Below are positions 7,607-15,926 of a stretch of 49,049 nucleotides of DNA, piece after piece. The notes under the pieces were generated by a model that worked only from the letters and a program-made list of their open reading frames with translations, ran no database searches and was not told the origin of the DNA. Origin of the DNA: a bacterium UBP4_UBA6127 (lineage in GTDB: Bacteria > UBP4 > UBA4092). The translations under genes and the position numbers were made by a program. The DNA is taken from assembly GCA_002428325.1 (NCBI GenBank), contig DIVR01000043.1:1-49049 (forward strand), given 5' to 3'. Every line of letters starts with the position of its first letter. Position 1 is the first letter of the stretch.

Positions 7607-8661
7607 TGCCAATTACAATATCTGTGCCAGATGTCTTGCGTCAATCGGTAGAGGCAACATCCGGAGGTAAAAATACTGTCCTTTACGATGATCAGGGAAA
7701 TCCCTCTATTATGGTCGTGGTCCCTAGATTCTTCCTCAGTGATTTAGATTCAGCTCTTGCAACGGATCCCCACCCGGCATTTAAATGGGGTGAAAGAGAT
7801 CTAAACTATATTTATATTGGTAAATTTGAATCAACTTGGGCTGGTGATAGGCCCGTTTCGATGCCTGGTGTCAGAATTGTCTCATCTACTAAAACGTTTG
7901 ATGACTGTCTTACAGCTACCAGGTCTAAGGGGCCTGGTTGGCACATAATGACACAAGCTGAGTATGCAGCCATAGCCCTCTGGTGCGTAAAGAATGGATT
8001 CCTTCCTAAAGGGAATACTGCATCAACAGCCGCTTTTGGAGCTACATATCAACGGGGAGTTCCCTCTGGGGATACTGGGTTGGTATGGACAGGAAGCGGA
8101 CCTCAATCTTGGTATCATAGCAACACCCCTTTGGGGATTTCCGACTTGGTTGGGAATGCTACCGAGTGGGTTTCGGGAATGCAAATTCACAATGCTGAAT
8201 TGCAGTTAGTTCCATATAATAATGCTGCTGGTTCCAATGTGGATCTGACACCTACATCAGACTTATGGAAAGCTATCGATTATGCTACTGGTGGATGGAT
8301 TTCTCCTGGGAGTGCCAACAGTATAAAAATAACTCGGGATACTAACTATTACCCGGTTTGGGATTTTTCTACTCCTGCCTACCTAAATACCTTCACTTAT
8401 ACCAATTTTTCCTATTTTTCCATTGGGAGTGGGGTGTCCGCTGCGGCAGTAACAACCCTTCGTCAATACGGACTTTACCCAGTCACCTGGGGGAGTTATG
8501 GACTCAACCGATGGAGTTATGTAACACTCCAGGATGGTATCTATCGTATCCCGCGAAGGACAGCTTATTGCCCTTATGAAACTGGGATGTTTACAATGGA
8601 TATCACTCAACCTCGGACATATAACACTCAAAGCTTCCGGCTGGCTCACTTCATCCAATAA
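7606..8661 (+). CDS. FGE/C-type-lectin-fold distal tail protein (possible receptor binder)
   Basis: ATG 7606 is used because GGAGG lies upstream and it overlaps the preceding stop; ATG 7582 is an in-frame alternative. The 351-residue protein carries the formylglycine-generating-enzyme/sulfatase-modifying fold pattern: KGPGWHIMTQAEYAAIALWC in the first half, GISDLVGNATEWVSGMQ in the middle, and a C-terminus ending SFRLAHFIQ. This matches the G-N-x-x-E-W and (G/S)FRLA signatures of the fold. In phages the fold is used for receptor binding and is a frequent target of diversity-generating retroelements. No reverse transcriptase or template repeat is visible in this window. Confidence 0.82.
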   Translation: MPITISVPDVLRQSVEATSGGKNTVLYDDQGNPSIMVVVPRFFLSDLDSALATDPHPAFKWGERDLNYIYIGKFESTWAGDRPVSMPGVRIVSSTKTFDDCLTATRSKGPGWHIMTQAEYAAIALWCVKNGFLPKGNTASTAAFGATYQRGVPSGDTGLVWTGSGPQSWYHSNTPLGISDLVGNATEWVSGMQIHNAELQLVPYNNAAGSNVDLTPTSDLWKAIDYATGGWISPGSANSIKITRDTNYYPVWDFSTPAYLNTFTYTNFSYFSIGSGVSAAAVTTLRQYGLYPVTWGSYGLNRWSYVTLQDGIYRIPRRTAYCPYETGMFTMDITQPRTYNTQSFRLAHFIQ

Positions 8662-9653
8662 TGACCAAGCCGATTTTCTATATAGAATTGGATGAGAAGG
8701 ATATTACGACAATCCTTTCTCCTTATATCCTGGACATAACCTACACTGACAATGATGGGCTGGCAGAGTCAGAATCGGATGATATCCAACTTAAATTGAC
8801 TGATCCACGGAATTATTTCCGGGATAATCCTCCGGCCAGGGGCTCGGTGTTAAGGGTTAAATTCGGGTATGACTCACAGCTCCGGAATGCCGGGTGTTTC
8901 ATTGTTGATTCTTATGGATACAAAGAAAGCCGAAGTGGTTCTACTTTCTCTATCAAAGCCTTGGCTAAGAACATATCTCAGCCAGCTCAAGAAACTAAAA
9001 CAGTGGCTTATGAAGGGCAATCGTTAAAATCTATAGCAGAGGCCATTGCTACCAGGCAAAAGTTGACCGTGGATTGGCAAGGGGATGATATCTCTTTCTC
9101 TCGTCAAACTCAGCATCAGAAGAGGGATTTAGAATATATTCAGGACTTAACCAAGAGATATGGGTATACCTGCAAGGTGAATAATGGGAAACTGGTAATC
9201 CATTCCATGGAACATCGCTTTTCTTCCGGAGAAGCTTATGTACTCACTCCCGAATTAATCACCGATTTTTCAATGGAAACATCTTCAGTACCTGAAGGCC
9301 AGGTATCAGCGGATTACCAGGATCCAGACCTGAAATCAGTGACACACTCCTCAGAAGCTACAGGAGTGAAAGCCTCCGGTTCTGTGTCCAAGGAAAATAT
9401 CCGGGTTGAGAACCAAGCACAGTCCAATCGGATAACTAAGTCTAAATCCACATTGAATCAGATGAAGGAACAAAAAGGAAGTATTACCTGTATAGGCATT
9501 CCGAATCTATTCGCCGGCGGCAGGATTATCCTCGAAGGATATGGTATTTATGACAAGGATTATTATCTGTCTAAGGTCGTCCATAACATCTCCAGGTCAG
9601 GGTATAACTGTCAGTTGGATATCTGCATTAATCCTCAGAAGAAATCATCATGA
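8661..9653 (+). CDS. Tail hub protein gpD (late control D family)
   Basis: This 330-residue protein matches gpD in length and pattern. It has an N-terminal ILDITYTDNDGLAESESDDIQLKLTDP, a GSVLRVKFGY strand, then SIAEAIATRQKLTV and YIQDLTKRYGYTCKVNNGKLVI. The C-terminal part has the GRIILEGYG(I)Y...Y.LSKVVH motif. It forms the trimeric hub of contractile tails (equivalent to T4 gp27) on which the spike sits. It starts on the stop codon of the lectin-fold gene and overlaps the spike gene by four bases. Placing hub and spike after the fibres reverses the order usual in Mu. Confidence 0.92.
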   Translation: MTKPIFYIELDEKDITTILSPYILDITYTDNDGLAESESDDIQLKLTDPRNYFRDNPPARGSVLRVKFGYDSQLRNAGCFIVDSYGYKESRSGSTFSIKALAKNISQPAQETKTVAYEGQSLKSIAEAIATRQKLTVDWQGDDISFSRQTQHQKRDLEYIQDLTKRYGYTCKVNNGKLVIHSMEHRFSSGEAYVLTPELITDFSMETSSVPEGQVSADYQDPDLKSVTHSSEATGVKASGSVSKENIRVENQAQSNRITKSKSTLNQMKEQKGSITCIGIPNLFAGGRIILEGYGIYDKDYYLSKVVHNISRSGYNCQLDICINPQKKSS

Positions 9654-10108
9654 CTAAAATCGGAATAGTTACTGAAAGTGACCCCACTACCATGAAGATC
9701 CGGGCGCAAATCCCTGACTTGGATGGTATGGTGACCTATTGGCTGCCCGTTCTAACACCCAAATCCGGCCAGGATAAGATATACCATCTTCCCGACATTG
9801 GGGAAGAGGTTCTGATCGCTTTTCTGGATAATGGGGTGGAACAGGGATTCTGCCTCGGTTCTATCTATAATTTCCAGGATAAACCACCGGTTTCGTCCGG
9901 AGATAAGTTTCATGCCGCCTTCAAGGATGGAACAGTCATTGAATATGACCGCAGTAGCCATACCCTCACAGCCTCTATAGTTAACGGAACGGCCGTTATA
10001 TCCGCTGATTACGTTACTGTGAACGGAAATCTAATTGTGAACGGGAATATCACAGCTACAGGTTCTATCATCGATGCCGGCGGCAATACAAATCACCATT
10101 CCCACTAA
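9650..10108 (+). CDS. Baseplate spike protein gpV
   Basis: This 152-residue protein has an N-terminal OB-fold (KIRAQIPDLDGMVTYWLPVLTP, LPDIGEEVLIAFLDNG, GFCLGSIYN). A short beta-prism of repeating strands follows (VTVNGNLIVNGNITATGSIIDAG). It ends in NTNHHSH, whose final His-x-His pair is the iron-coordinating apex motif of gpV/gp45-type membrane-piercing spikes. It is the last gene of the tail operon; its stop at 10108 is followed by the phased repeats and a separate promoter. Confidence 0.94.
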   Translation: MTKIGIVTESDPTTMKIRAQIPDLDGMVTYWLPVLTPKSGQDKIYHLPDIGEEVLIAFLDNGVEQGFCLGSIYNFQDKPPVSSGDKFHAAFKDGTVIEYDRSSHTLTASIVNGTAVISADYVTVNGNLIVNGNITATGSIIDAGGNTNHHSH

Positions 10109-10117
10109 TTTTTACGT

Positions 10118-10168
10118 TACCCCATTTATACCCATGTATACCTACCTATACCCACTCTGTGGTACAAT
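10118..10168 (+). promoter_or_regulatory. Helically phased repeats and candidate promoter of the accessory unit
   Basis: The unit ATACCCATGT recurs with variations at 10128, 10138 and 10148 at an exact 10-bp period, and a weaker copy begins at 10118. TACAAT (10163-10168) directly follows and is a good -10 box. No good -35 hexamer is visible at 17 bp, and the phased units occupy that position. This suggests an activator- or repressor-controlled promoter for the two accessory genes downstream. It is unlike the palindromic late-promoter elements of the same prophage. Confidence 0.55.
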
Positions 10169-10204
10169 ACGGTTGGATAGTAAATAGTCTTGGAGGATCT
10201 CAAA

Positions 10205-10444
10205 ATGGGTCATAGAGGTAAATTATTTGATTTTCTGAATGATTCACAGAAAAACATTACGTTTTTAAACGGATTTATTTCTGTGTTTGACTTGTTTGGC
10301 GTGACTGTTCCTCAGGTAAAAAACAAATTCGTTAGGAAATCAGATAAACAAGTGTTGATAGATGACTGGGAAGCTATCTATAAAGATTTTAATGATGCTT
10401 TTACAGAAGTAAAGAGGAAAAAGGATCATTGTCAAATCACTTAG
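10205..10444 (+). CDS. Small hypothetical accessory protein
   Basis: The start at ATG 10205 is set by GGAGG eight bases upstream. The 79-residue protein is soluble and Lys/Asp-rich and matches no family I recognise; it contains FDFLNDSQKNITFLNGFISVFDLFG. It lies under its own promoter and overlaps the DUF2335 gene by 16 bases, so the two are probably co-expressed and may act as a pair. Composition is more AT-rich than in the tail genes. It may be a lysogenic-conversion (moron) gene. Confidence 0.65.
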   Translation: MGHRGKLFDFLNDSQKNITFLNGFISVFDLFGVTVPQVKNKFVRKSDKQVLIDDWEAIYKDFNDAFTEVKRKKDHCQIT

Positions 10445-10887
10445 CTAAAAAAAAGCAAAATAATAACTCTGTTAGTGGTACTGAATTAACATATCAGAAA
10501 ACGGAGATTTATTCAGGGCCTCTTCCTTCTCCTGATGTATTGAATGCGTATAACGCTGTATATCCAGGAGCTGCTGAATTGATTTTTGATTCCTTTCGAA
10601 AACAAACAGATCATCGTATTGATATCGAAAAAAAACAAATCGAAATTGATAAACAACAGTTGGATACATATAAAAGTATATTTATACGAGGGCAATATTT
10701 TGGATTGGTAGTGGCCCTTTGTTGGGGGGCAGGTGCTATATATGTAACCATTAGTGGCTATCCATGGGTAGGTACTGTTCTGGGGGGAACAGCAGCTACT
10801 TCAATAGTTTCAATTTTCGTTGTGGGACATATTAAAAACTCTCAAGCAAATAAAGACATCGAAGATTCAACTAAGAATAAACAATAA
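10429..10887 (+). CDS. DUF2335 family membrane protein
   Basis: This is a 152-residue protein with a TTG start at 10429 preceded by AAGGA. Residues 30-75 show the DUF2335 pattern (LPSPDVLNAYNAVYPGAAELIFDSF, then a charged helix with EKKQIEIDKQQLD). Two membrane segments follow at about 85-103 and 110-130. The family is widespread in bacteria and mobile elements but has no established function. The hydrophilic N-terminal half would be cytoplasmic and could sense or bind a partner such as the 79-residue protein. It sits in an independent transcription unit between tail and packaging modules, which is a typical place for phage cargo. Confidence 0.8.
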   Translation: MSNHLAKKKQNNNSVSGTELTYQKTEIYSGPLPSPDVLNAYNAVYPGAAELIFDSFRKQTDHRIDIEKKQIEIDKQQLDTYKSIFIRGQYFGLVVALCWGAGAIYVTISGYPWVGTVLGGTAATSIVSIFVVGHIKNSQANKDIEDSTKNKQ

Positions 10888-10931
10888 CTCCTTTCTTATC
10901 GTATTTTCTAAAAACCATACTCATTCCTAAT

Positions 10932-10990
10932 TTTCTCGCAAAATTTGAGAGAAAAATAATTGTTTCTCCAAACATTCCAATGGTTACTGG
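10932..10990 (+). promoter_or_regulatory. Phage late-promoter element B (gp25-terminase operon)
   Basis: The inverted repeat TTTTCTCGCA and TGAGAGAAAA, with a 5-bp spacer (10931-10955, one mismatch), is followed by TTCCAATGGTTACTGG (10975-10990). Layout and length equal those of element A at 3003-3061. The operon's first ATG is 33 bp downstream. It presumably drives the head-packaging genes under the same late activator. Confidence 0.72.
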
Positions 10991-11023
10991 TAAGGCTTCC
11001 TCTATACCTCTATTCTCATAGTC

Positions 11024-11350
11024 ATGGAAATTAAATTAATGGAAATAGTTTCCTCGGGTGGATGGATGGCTGTTGCAGGCCTGATCATCTATATGTTTCT
11101 CAACTTAGAAAAGAAGGTAGAGAAACTACAGACTAATTTGGAATCCATTGCCAATTCCCTCAACCAAAAAAAAGACCGTGAAGAATGTAGTGAAGAGTTA
11201 AAAGTGATAACAGCGAAAGTGGATGATCTTGCCGTAGAGACTGTCACTCGTGAAGAGCATTACCGGGATATCTCTGGATGGCGGTCAGAAATACGAAATT
11301 TAAATGACAAAATTGATGATTTAATGCTGAGGAAAGCCGATGCCTCCTAA
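11024..11350 (+). CDS. Mu gp25-like membrane-anchored coiled-coil protein (DUF2730-like)
   Basis: The 108-residue protein has one N-terminal membrane segment (GGWMAVAGLIIYMFL, residues 12-26). A long charged helix predicted to form a coiled coil makes up the rest (LEKKVEKLQTNLESIANSLNQKK onward). That layout and its place directly before gp26- and gp27-type genes match Mu gp25. Function in Mu is unknown; a role in lysis (spanin or holin helper) has been suggested for similar proteins. It overlaps the next gene by 11 bases and is the first gene behind element B. Confidence 0.68.
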   Translation: MEIKLMEIVSSGGWMAVAGLIIYMFLNLEKKVEKLQTNLESIANSLNQKKDREECSEELKVITAKVDDLAVETVTREEHYRDISGWRSEIRNLNDKIDDLMLRKADAS

Positions 11351-11645
11351 AACCTGCCGTGGTCAAATATTGGATTACCTGAACAGAATATATCCAGCCC
11401 AAACATCCGGAATAAATGTTGTAGGGGTTTTCTATGAATATTTCAAAGATACGGAGATCCGCCGGTCTCTCCAATTCCTCGCTGATAAAGGGTATGTAGA
11501 GAAAACCACTGTCCATCATCCAATTAAAAGAGGGAAATCCGAGGACCATTATAAAATCACACCTTCCGGTATTGAGATTATCGAGGGGACGATTCAGGAT
11601 AAATCTATTATCTTGGAAGTTGATCACCAAGAGGATGGCGAATAA
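11340..11645 (+). CDS. Mu gp26-like winged-helix protein
   Basis: This 101-residue protein has a winged-helix look: RGQILDYLNRIYP, then EIRRSLQFLADKGYVEKT and a wing with HYKITPSGIEIIEGTI. The GQIL...Y.KITP.G pattern is shared with small proteins found between gp25- and gp27-type genes of Mu-like phages. It may be a DNA-binding component of packaging, such as part of a small terminase, or a regulator. The start has GAGGAAAG upstream and overlaps gp25; the next gene begins on its stop codon. Confidence 0.68.
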   Translation: MPPKTCRGQILDYLNRIYPAQTSGINVVGVFYEYFKDTEIRRSLQFLADKGYVEKTTVHHPIKRGKSEDHYKITPSGIEIIEGTIQDKSIILEVDHQEDGE

Positions 11646-12145
11646 TGGGCCGCCGAAAAAAGGCTGACCTATTGGACTTGGTGGAGAAGATTGTTCACTT
11701 CTATGAAGATGAGAAAATGACCTTTTCGGAAATTGAGGAACGTCTCAATTCTGAGGGAGTCGATATCGGTCGTTCGGCTATCCATAAAGCATATCGGGAT
11801 TATCACTCGATGGCCGAAGAGTATAAAAAACTCTCAGAAGAAACTAAAGGCCTCCTTGACACCCTTAAAGAGAATCCAACCACAGACATGATGGAAGGTA
11901 TTCATGCCTTGATGGTTAATCACCTGTTTGAATTCATTCGGAATATCGACCACATGGATTTTGAAGACCCAGGGGACTTGATCCTTTCAATTAATCGACT
12001 ATCCCGAACATCCGAAAAGCTTACCAAGTTCCGGTTGGATCACCTCAAGGAAACCGCCGATAAAATCGAGAATGAAGGCAAAAAACGCAATATTGATCCT
12101 GAATTTCTTGAAATGATGAAACGAGAGATCTACGGAATACAGTAA
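11645..12145 (+). CDS. Mu gp27-like protein (DUF3486), probable small terminase subunit
   Basis: The 166-residue protein begins with an N-terminal helix-turn-helix region (SEIEERLNSEGVDIGRSAIHKAYRDY), followed by long helices, as in the DUF3486 family. Mu gp27 and its relatives precede the large terminase and are thought to recognise phage DNA for packaging. It overlaps the gp26-like gene by one base and is followed after six bases by the terminase gene. Confidence 0.8.
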   Translation: MGRRKKADLLDLVEKIVHFYEDEKMTFSEIEERLNSEGVDIGRSAIHKAYRDYHSMAEEYKKLSEETKGLLDTLKENPTTDMMEGIHALMVNHLFEFIRNIDHMDFEDPGDLILSINRLSRTSEKLTKFRLDHLKETADKIENEGKKRNIDPEFLEMMKREIYGIQ

Positions 12146-12151
12146 TAATTT

Positions 12152-13462
12152 ATGAATCCAATATTACTTCCATATCAACAGCACTTTCTAAAAGGGATGG
12201 AATCCCATCGTTTTGGTATCTGGTTATCCTCCAGACAAATCGGTAAATCTTTCGGTGTAGCATTATGGGCTGTTCTCCGGGCAATCGAAAATCCCCGCCG
12301 AAAGGTTATTTGCTTATCCTCCTCTGAATCACAATCTAAAGAACTCATGGAAAAAGCCAAAATGCACAATGAGTTCCTGGGCAAAATAGAGGCTCACTTA
12401 AATGAAAAAGAAGTATTTTTTGAAGATAAAAAATTTGCACAATTAGATTTAGATTTTACTAATGGATCCCAAATAATAGGTCTTCCATCCAACCCCAGGA
12501 CAGCCCGTGGTTATTCAGGAGATATTGTCCTGGATGAATTCGCTTTTCATACTGATAACAAGAAAATCTGGCAGGCAATGTTTCCCTCAATTACCCGGGG
12601 TTATCAAGTCGTAGTGACTTCCACTCCCCAAGGGAAGAACGATATGTTCTATCACTTATGGACAGAAGCGGAGCATGACTCTAAATGGCACTCCCAAACA
12701 ACAGATATTTATCAAGCCGTTACTGATGGTCTCGACCAGGACCCAGAGATACTTCATGCGGGAATTAAGGATGAAGATATCTGGCAAACTGAATTTCTCT
12801 GCCATTTTATGGATTCAGTTGATTCCCTACTGCCGTATGAACTAATTGAAAACTGTGAAATGGAAAATATCTTAATTGATGATCTTCGGTTATGCCATGG
12901 AGACCTTTACTTGGGAGCTGATATAGGCCGCCGAAAGGACCTTACTGTCATAATGATGCTTGAAAAACTAGGCGATGTCCTTTATCTCAGAAAAATGGTT
13001 ATTTTAGTTAATACCCAATTTAGCACCCAATTGGAAACTATCAACCATTTACTTTCATTTTGCCGGCGAGGCGCAATCGATGCCACAGGTTTAGGTATGC
13101 AGTTAGGTGAAGAATTAGTTAAAACCTGGGGTGAATACAAGGTGTTACCAGTAACTTTTACCTCCAAATCCAAGATGGAATTAGCTTCTAAACTTAAAAA
13201 CAGATATACAGACAAAACAATCAGAACACCTATTAATACTGACTTGAGAGAAGACCTGCATTCTGTCAGAAAAATGGTTTCTGACTCCGGGAATATATTA
13301 CTTTCGGCGGAGAGAACTGATCTTGGCCATGCTGACCGATTTTGGGCTCTATCATTAGCTAATCATGCGGCATTAATAACAGAAGACGCACCATCTACCC
13401 TCCCAGTTTTTGCTACTCAATCTCAAGGAGGCCTGAAATATGGGTATCAAGGATTGGTTTAG
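12152..13462 (+). CDS. Terminase large subunit (Mu gp28-like)
   Basis: This 436-residue packaging motor has an N-terminal ATPase with a Walker A-like SSRQIGKSF (residues 26-34) and Walker B/catalytic IVLDEFAF near 125. The coupling motif VVTSTPQG lies near 152. The C-terminal RNase H-type nuclease shows its acidic residues in LGADIGRRKD (about 253-262), IDATGLG (about 309) and GHADRFWALSLA (about 392). Size matches Mu-type terminases. It would bind the portal and drive DNA into the prohead, using headful packaging with host flanks if truly Mu-like. The portal gene overlaps its end by 23 bases. Confidence 0.94.
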   Translation: MNPILLPYQQHFLKGMESHRFGIWLSSRQIGKSFGVALWAVLRAIENPRRKVICLSSSESQSKELMEKAKMHNEFLGKIEAHLNEKEVFFEDKKFAQLDLDFTNGSQIIGLPSNPRTARGYSGDIVLDEFAFHTDNKKIWQAMFPSITRGYQVVVTSTPQGKNDMFYHLWTEAEHDSKWHSQTTDIYQAVTDGLDQDPEILHAGIKDEDIWQTEFLCHFMDSVDSLLPYELIENCEMENILIDDLRLCHGDLYLGADIGRRKDLTVIMMLEKLGDVLYLRKMVILVNTQFSTQLETINHLLSFCRRGAIDATGLGMQLGEELVKTWGEYKVLPVTFTSKSKMELASKLKNRYTDKTIRTPINTDLREDLHSVRKMVSDSGNILLSAERTDLGHADRFWALSLANHAALITEDAPSTLPVFATQSQGGLKYGYQGLV

Positions 13463-14675
13463 CAAAAAAGGTATAAAAATCACTACACTCCCCAATACTC
13501 GAGTCTCGGTGGAACCTGTTGATTTATATCAGACAATGAAAAACCTTTCAGCCCGGTGGCAGGGTATAGATCCTCGATTTCCCAGAGAATGGCTCAAGGT
13601 AATTGAAAAAGCGGTTATGCTAAATCAAGACCTGGCTCAAGCCCATGAGTTATATATTGACCTGGGAAATACAGGACATACGGTAGAGGTCATTGGCTCC
13701 AATAGTGAAAAAGCCACAAAGGAATTAAATGAACTGGCCAGCATTCTGGATACTGATTCGCTGGTGAATCAGCTGCTCTCTCAGGTGGCCCTGTATGGCT
13801 GTATCTCAACGGAGATGGTCATTTATCCAGACATGAGTGGGATTAAAAAGGTTGTGAGGGTCCCCCCGGCCTCAGTGTTCTTCACATACGATAAGGATCA
13901 AGATTCATATTTACCTTGGCAGATTGATGTTATGGGAAACGAAATCCAGCTAAACACGGATACCTATATTTATACACCATTATTAACCATCGATGGTTCT
14001 CCTTATGGTATTCCTCCATTCTTGTCGGCTCTGTCTTCTGTAGAGGTTCAGGAGGAATTCAAGTCTGAGTTGAAGGGAATGGCTAAAAAACTTGGATTAC
14101 TGGGACTTATGGATATTGAGGTGAATCCTCCCCCAAAAGCTCCTTCTGAAACTGAGAAAGAATATCAAAAACGCATACTGGATTATTTGCAATCATTTAT
14201 TGACTTAATCCCCGAGAACCTTAAAAAAGGTATATTTGGTCATTTTAACAATATGAAGGCTACCCATCACAGTGTCGCAGCAGATGCCCAGGGAGTAAAG
14301 GACATCATAGACATCAACAGCCAATGGGTTGTTTCCGGAGCCAAAATCCAACCCAGCCTTCTAGGCCGCACATCTGGAGCGACTGAAACCTGGGCCACAG
14401 TGGCTTTTAAACAATTTACCAGCCAATTGGGGAATTATCAGAGGTTAATAAAAAGAGCGCTGGAACAGATTTATACGACTCACCTGGTATTGAAGAACAT
14501 TGATGTCGATAAAATCACCATTACTTTTAATACCCTTCCATCCATCAATCCAGATAAAGAAGCAGCTGTAAAAAAAAATAAGACTGAGGTTATTGTCCAG
14601 CAATTAGTTGCGGGAATTATCACTCTGGCAGAAGCTAGAGAATCTTTAGGTTATCAACCTATCAAAAAGGAGTAA
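13440..14675 (+). CDS. Portal protein (Mu gp29/DUF935 family)
   Basis: This 411-residue protein matches DUF935 portals: QALA-type helix WLKVIEKAVMLNQDLAQAHELYIDL near the start, SLVNQLLSQVALYGCISTEMVIYPD in the middle, and SLLGRTSGATETWATVAFKQFTSQL in the C-terminal helical part. The portal dodecamer is the DNA entry gate of the capsid. It starts within the terminase gene behind AAGGAGG. In Mu it is followed by the F (gp30) gene; here the F-type protein is at 1216 and two exported proteins follow instead. Confidence 0.9.
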   Translation: MGIKDWFSKKGIKITTLPNTRVSVEPVDLYQTMKNLSARWQGIDPRFPREWLKVIEKAVMLNQDLAQAHELYIDLGNTGHTVEVIGSNSEKATKELNELASILDTDSLVNQLLSQVALYGCISTEMVIYPDMSGIKKVVRVPPASVFFTYDKDQDSYLPWQIDVMGNEIQLNTDTYIYTPLLTIDGSPYGIPPFLSALSSVEVQEEFKSELKGMAKKLGLLGLMDIEVNPPPKAPSETEKEYQKRILDYLQSFIDLIPENLKKGIFGHFNNMKATHHSVAADAQGVKDIIDINSQWVVSGAKIQPSLLGRTSGATETWATVAFKQFTSQLGNYQRLIKRALEQIYTTHLVLKNIDVDKITITFNTLPSINPDKEAAVKKNKTEVIVQQLVAGIITLAEARESLGYQPIKKE

Positions 14676-14679
14676 GATT

Positions 14680-15384
14680 ATGAAAAAATTACCGGCTCAA
14701 TTTACCTTGTCCCTCATTGTGGTATCACTCTGGGCTTTTATGAGCTGTCCCTTTTGTTGGGCAGCGGCCTATAACGCTTTTGCCCAACAAACAGCCGTTG
14801 ATTCTGCCTTTTACCAGGACACTTCCCAGGCAATATCCAATACCGGACAAGATACGACCACCGTATCTGTTACATCTACAGGGGCGGAGTCCTCCGGAGA
14901 TAAATCAACTACGTCAACGACTACAACCAGCTCCAGTGTTTACGGATTACTGGATGATTTTCTATCCTCTGCCGGCAAGGGATTGATTTCAGTAGGGACG
15001 ACATCACGAACAGCATATTTATATGACATGGTGAATGAAAAATCATCCTCAGCTGTTGAATGGTCGCTGGCAAAATATTACCCAGGAAAACAAGATACCA
15101 TTTGCATTGACGCAGGAGCCGGTCTCCTTGTATCAGATAAGATGCGAGGGGAAGCCTCGCTCTATGCACAATGCGAGAAGAAAGCCAAGTTAATCCTTCT
15201 GGATATACAGTCTCTTGGTATTGGAGTGCATGTTCAACATGGATTACATGGAAAATTGGGAGCTGGCCTTAGTGCTAATGCTTCAACTGAAAAAATTCTT
15301 GGTATAGAAGTATCAACCATATTAGAGACAGTATGTTTCTGGATAAAAGAAAGAGGAGAAACCAATGATACCACGACTGAATAA
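14680..15384 (+). CDS. Exported hypothetical protein at prophage right end
   Basis: This 234-residue protein has a clear signal peptide (MKK, hydrophobic LSLIVVSLWAFMSCPFC, cleavage likely after CWAAA near residue 29). A Ser/Thr-rich low-complexity linker lies near 60-90, and a compact C-terminal domain (about 100-225) contains several Gly/Ala-rich strands. I recognise no family. It is linked to the phage packaging operon by four bases upstream and overlaps the next gene by 20 bases. A phage-encoded exported protein suggests cell-envelope alteration, superinfection exclusion or lysis support. All of these are inference. Confidence 0.6.
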   Translation: MKKLPAQFTLSLIVVSLWAFMSCPFCWAAAYNAFAQQTAVDSAFYQDTSQAISNTGQDTTTVSVTSTGAESSGDKSTTSTTTTSSSVYGLLDDFLSSAGKGLISVGTTSRTAYLYDMVNEKSSSAVEWSLAKYYPGKQDTICIDAGAGLLVSDKMRGEASLYAQCEKKAKLILLDIQSLGIGVHVQHGLHGKLGAGLSANASTEKILGIEVSTILETVCFWIKERGETNDTTTE

Positions 15385-15880
15385 ATTCTCATTATTATTA
15401 GTAGTAGCTACCCTAGTTTTTATGGTTATGTCTGTTGTAGTGATGGCCCAAGTAACGGATATTACTATTCCTGATCCGGATAATCCAACAGCAGCCATAA
15501 ACGTTCAACTCCCCAATGGGGTTGAATTACCAGTAGGGTTTAACTCCGGAGGGGCTTTTGTCTTGGTATTAATGCTATTAACTGGGCTGATCAAGAAGGT
15601 TCCTCAGGTTAGAACCTGGCTTGAGAAGTTACTTCCTAAGCAGAAAAATGCTGCCGTTATATGTATAGTTTATCTGGCTGGCCAGGTTGCAGGATGGATA
15701 TCTATCTTCTTAAACCAATACCTTGGTATCCCAACTCCGATAACCCCTAACCAAATGATTATATCTGCCCTTGGATTTTCAACAGTGGCTGTATCCTCAT
15801 ACTCGATTATTGTAGGTGGATTATGGAAAGGATATCTGAAGGTATCATTGATTCCAAAACTTACGGCAAAGAAAAGTTAA
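15365..15880 (+). CDS. Membrane protein, holin-like candidate
   Basis: The 171-residue protein has an N-terminal signal-like helix (residues 9-28) and a short polar segment. Further hydrophobic segments at about 52-66, 93-113 and 130-150 are separated by the basic KKVPQVRTWLEKLLPKQKN. It ends in a Lys-rich tail. Several membrane helices plus a basic tail fit a phage holin, and the window holds no better holin for the endolysin. An exclusion protein is the main alternative. It is the last prophage gene and is followed by a terminator. The start overlaps the preceding gene and has AGAGGAG upstream. Confidence 0.55.
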   Translation: MIPRLNKFSLLLVVATLVFMVMSVVVMAQVTDITIPDPDNPTAAINVQLPNGVELPVGFNSGGAFVLVLMLLTGLIKKVPQVRTWLEKLLPKQKNAAVICIVYLAGQVAGWISIFLNQYLGIPTPITPNQMIISALGFSTVAVSSYSIIVGGLWKGYLKVSLIPKLTAKKS

Positions 15881-15926
15881 TTTAGCTCTCACAAGTGCCT
15901 ATCCAGCAAGGCACATCCTGTCGCTC

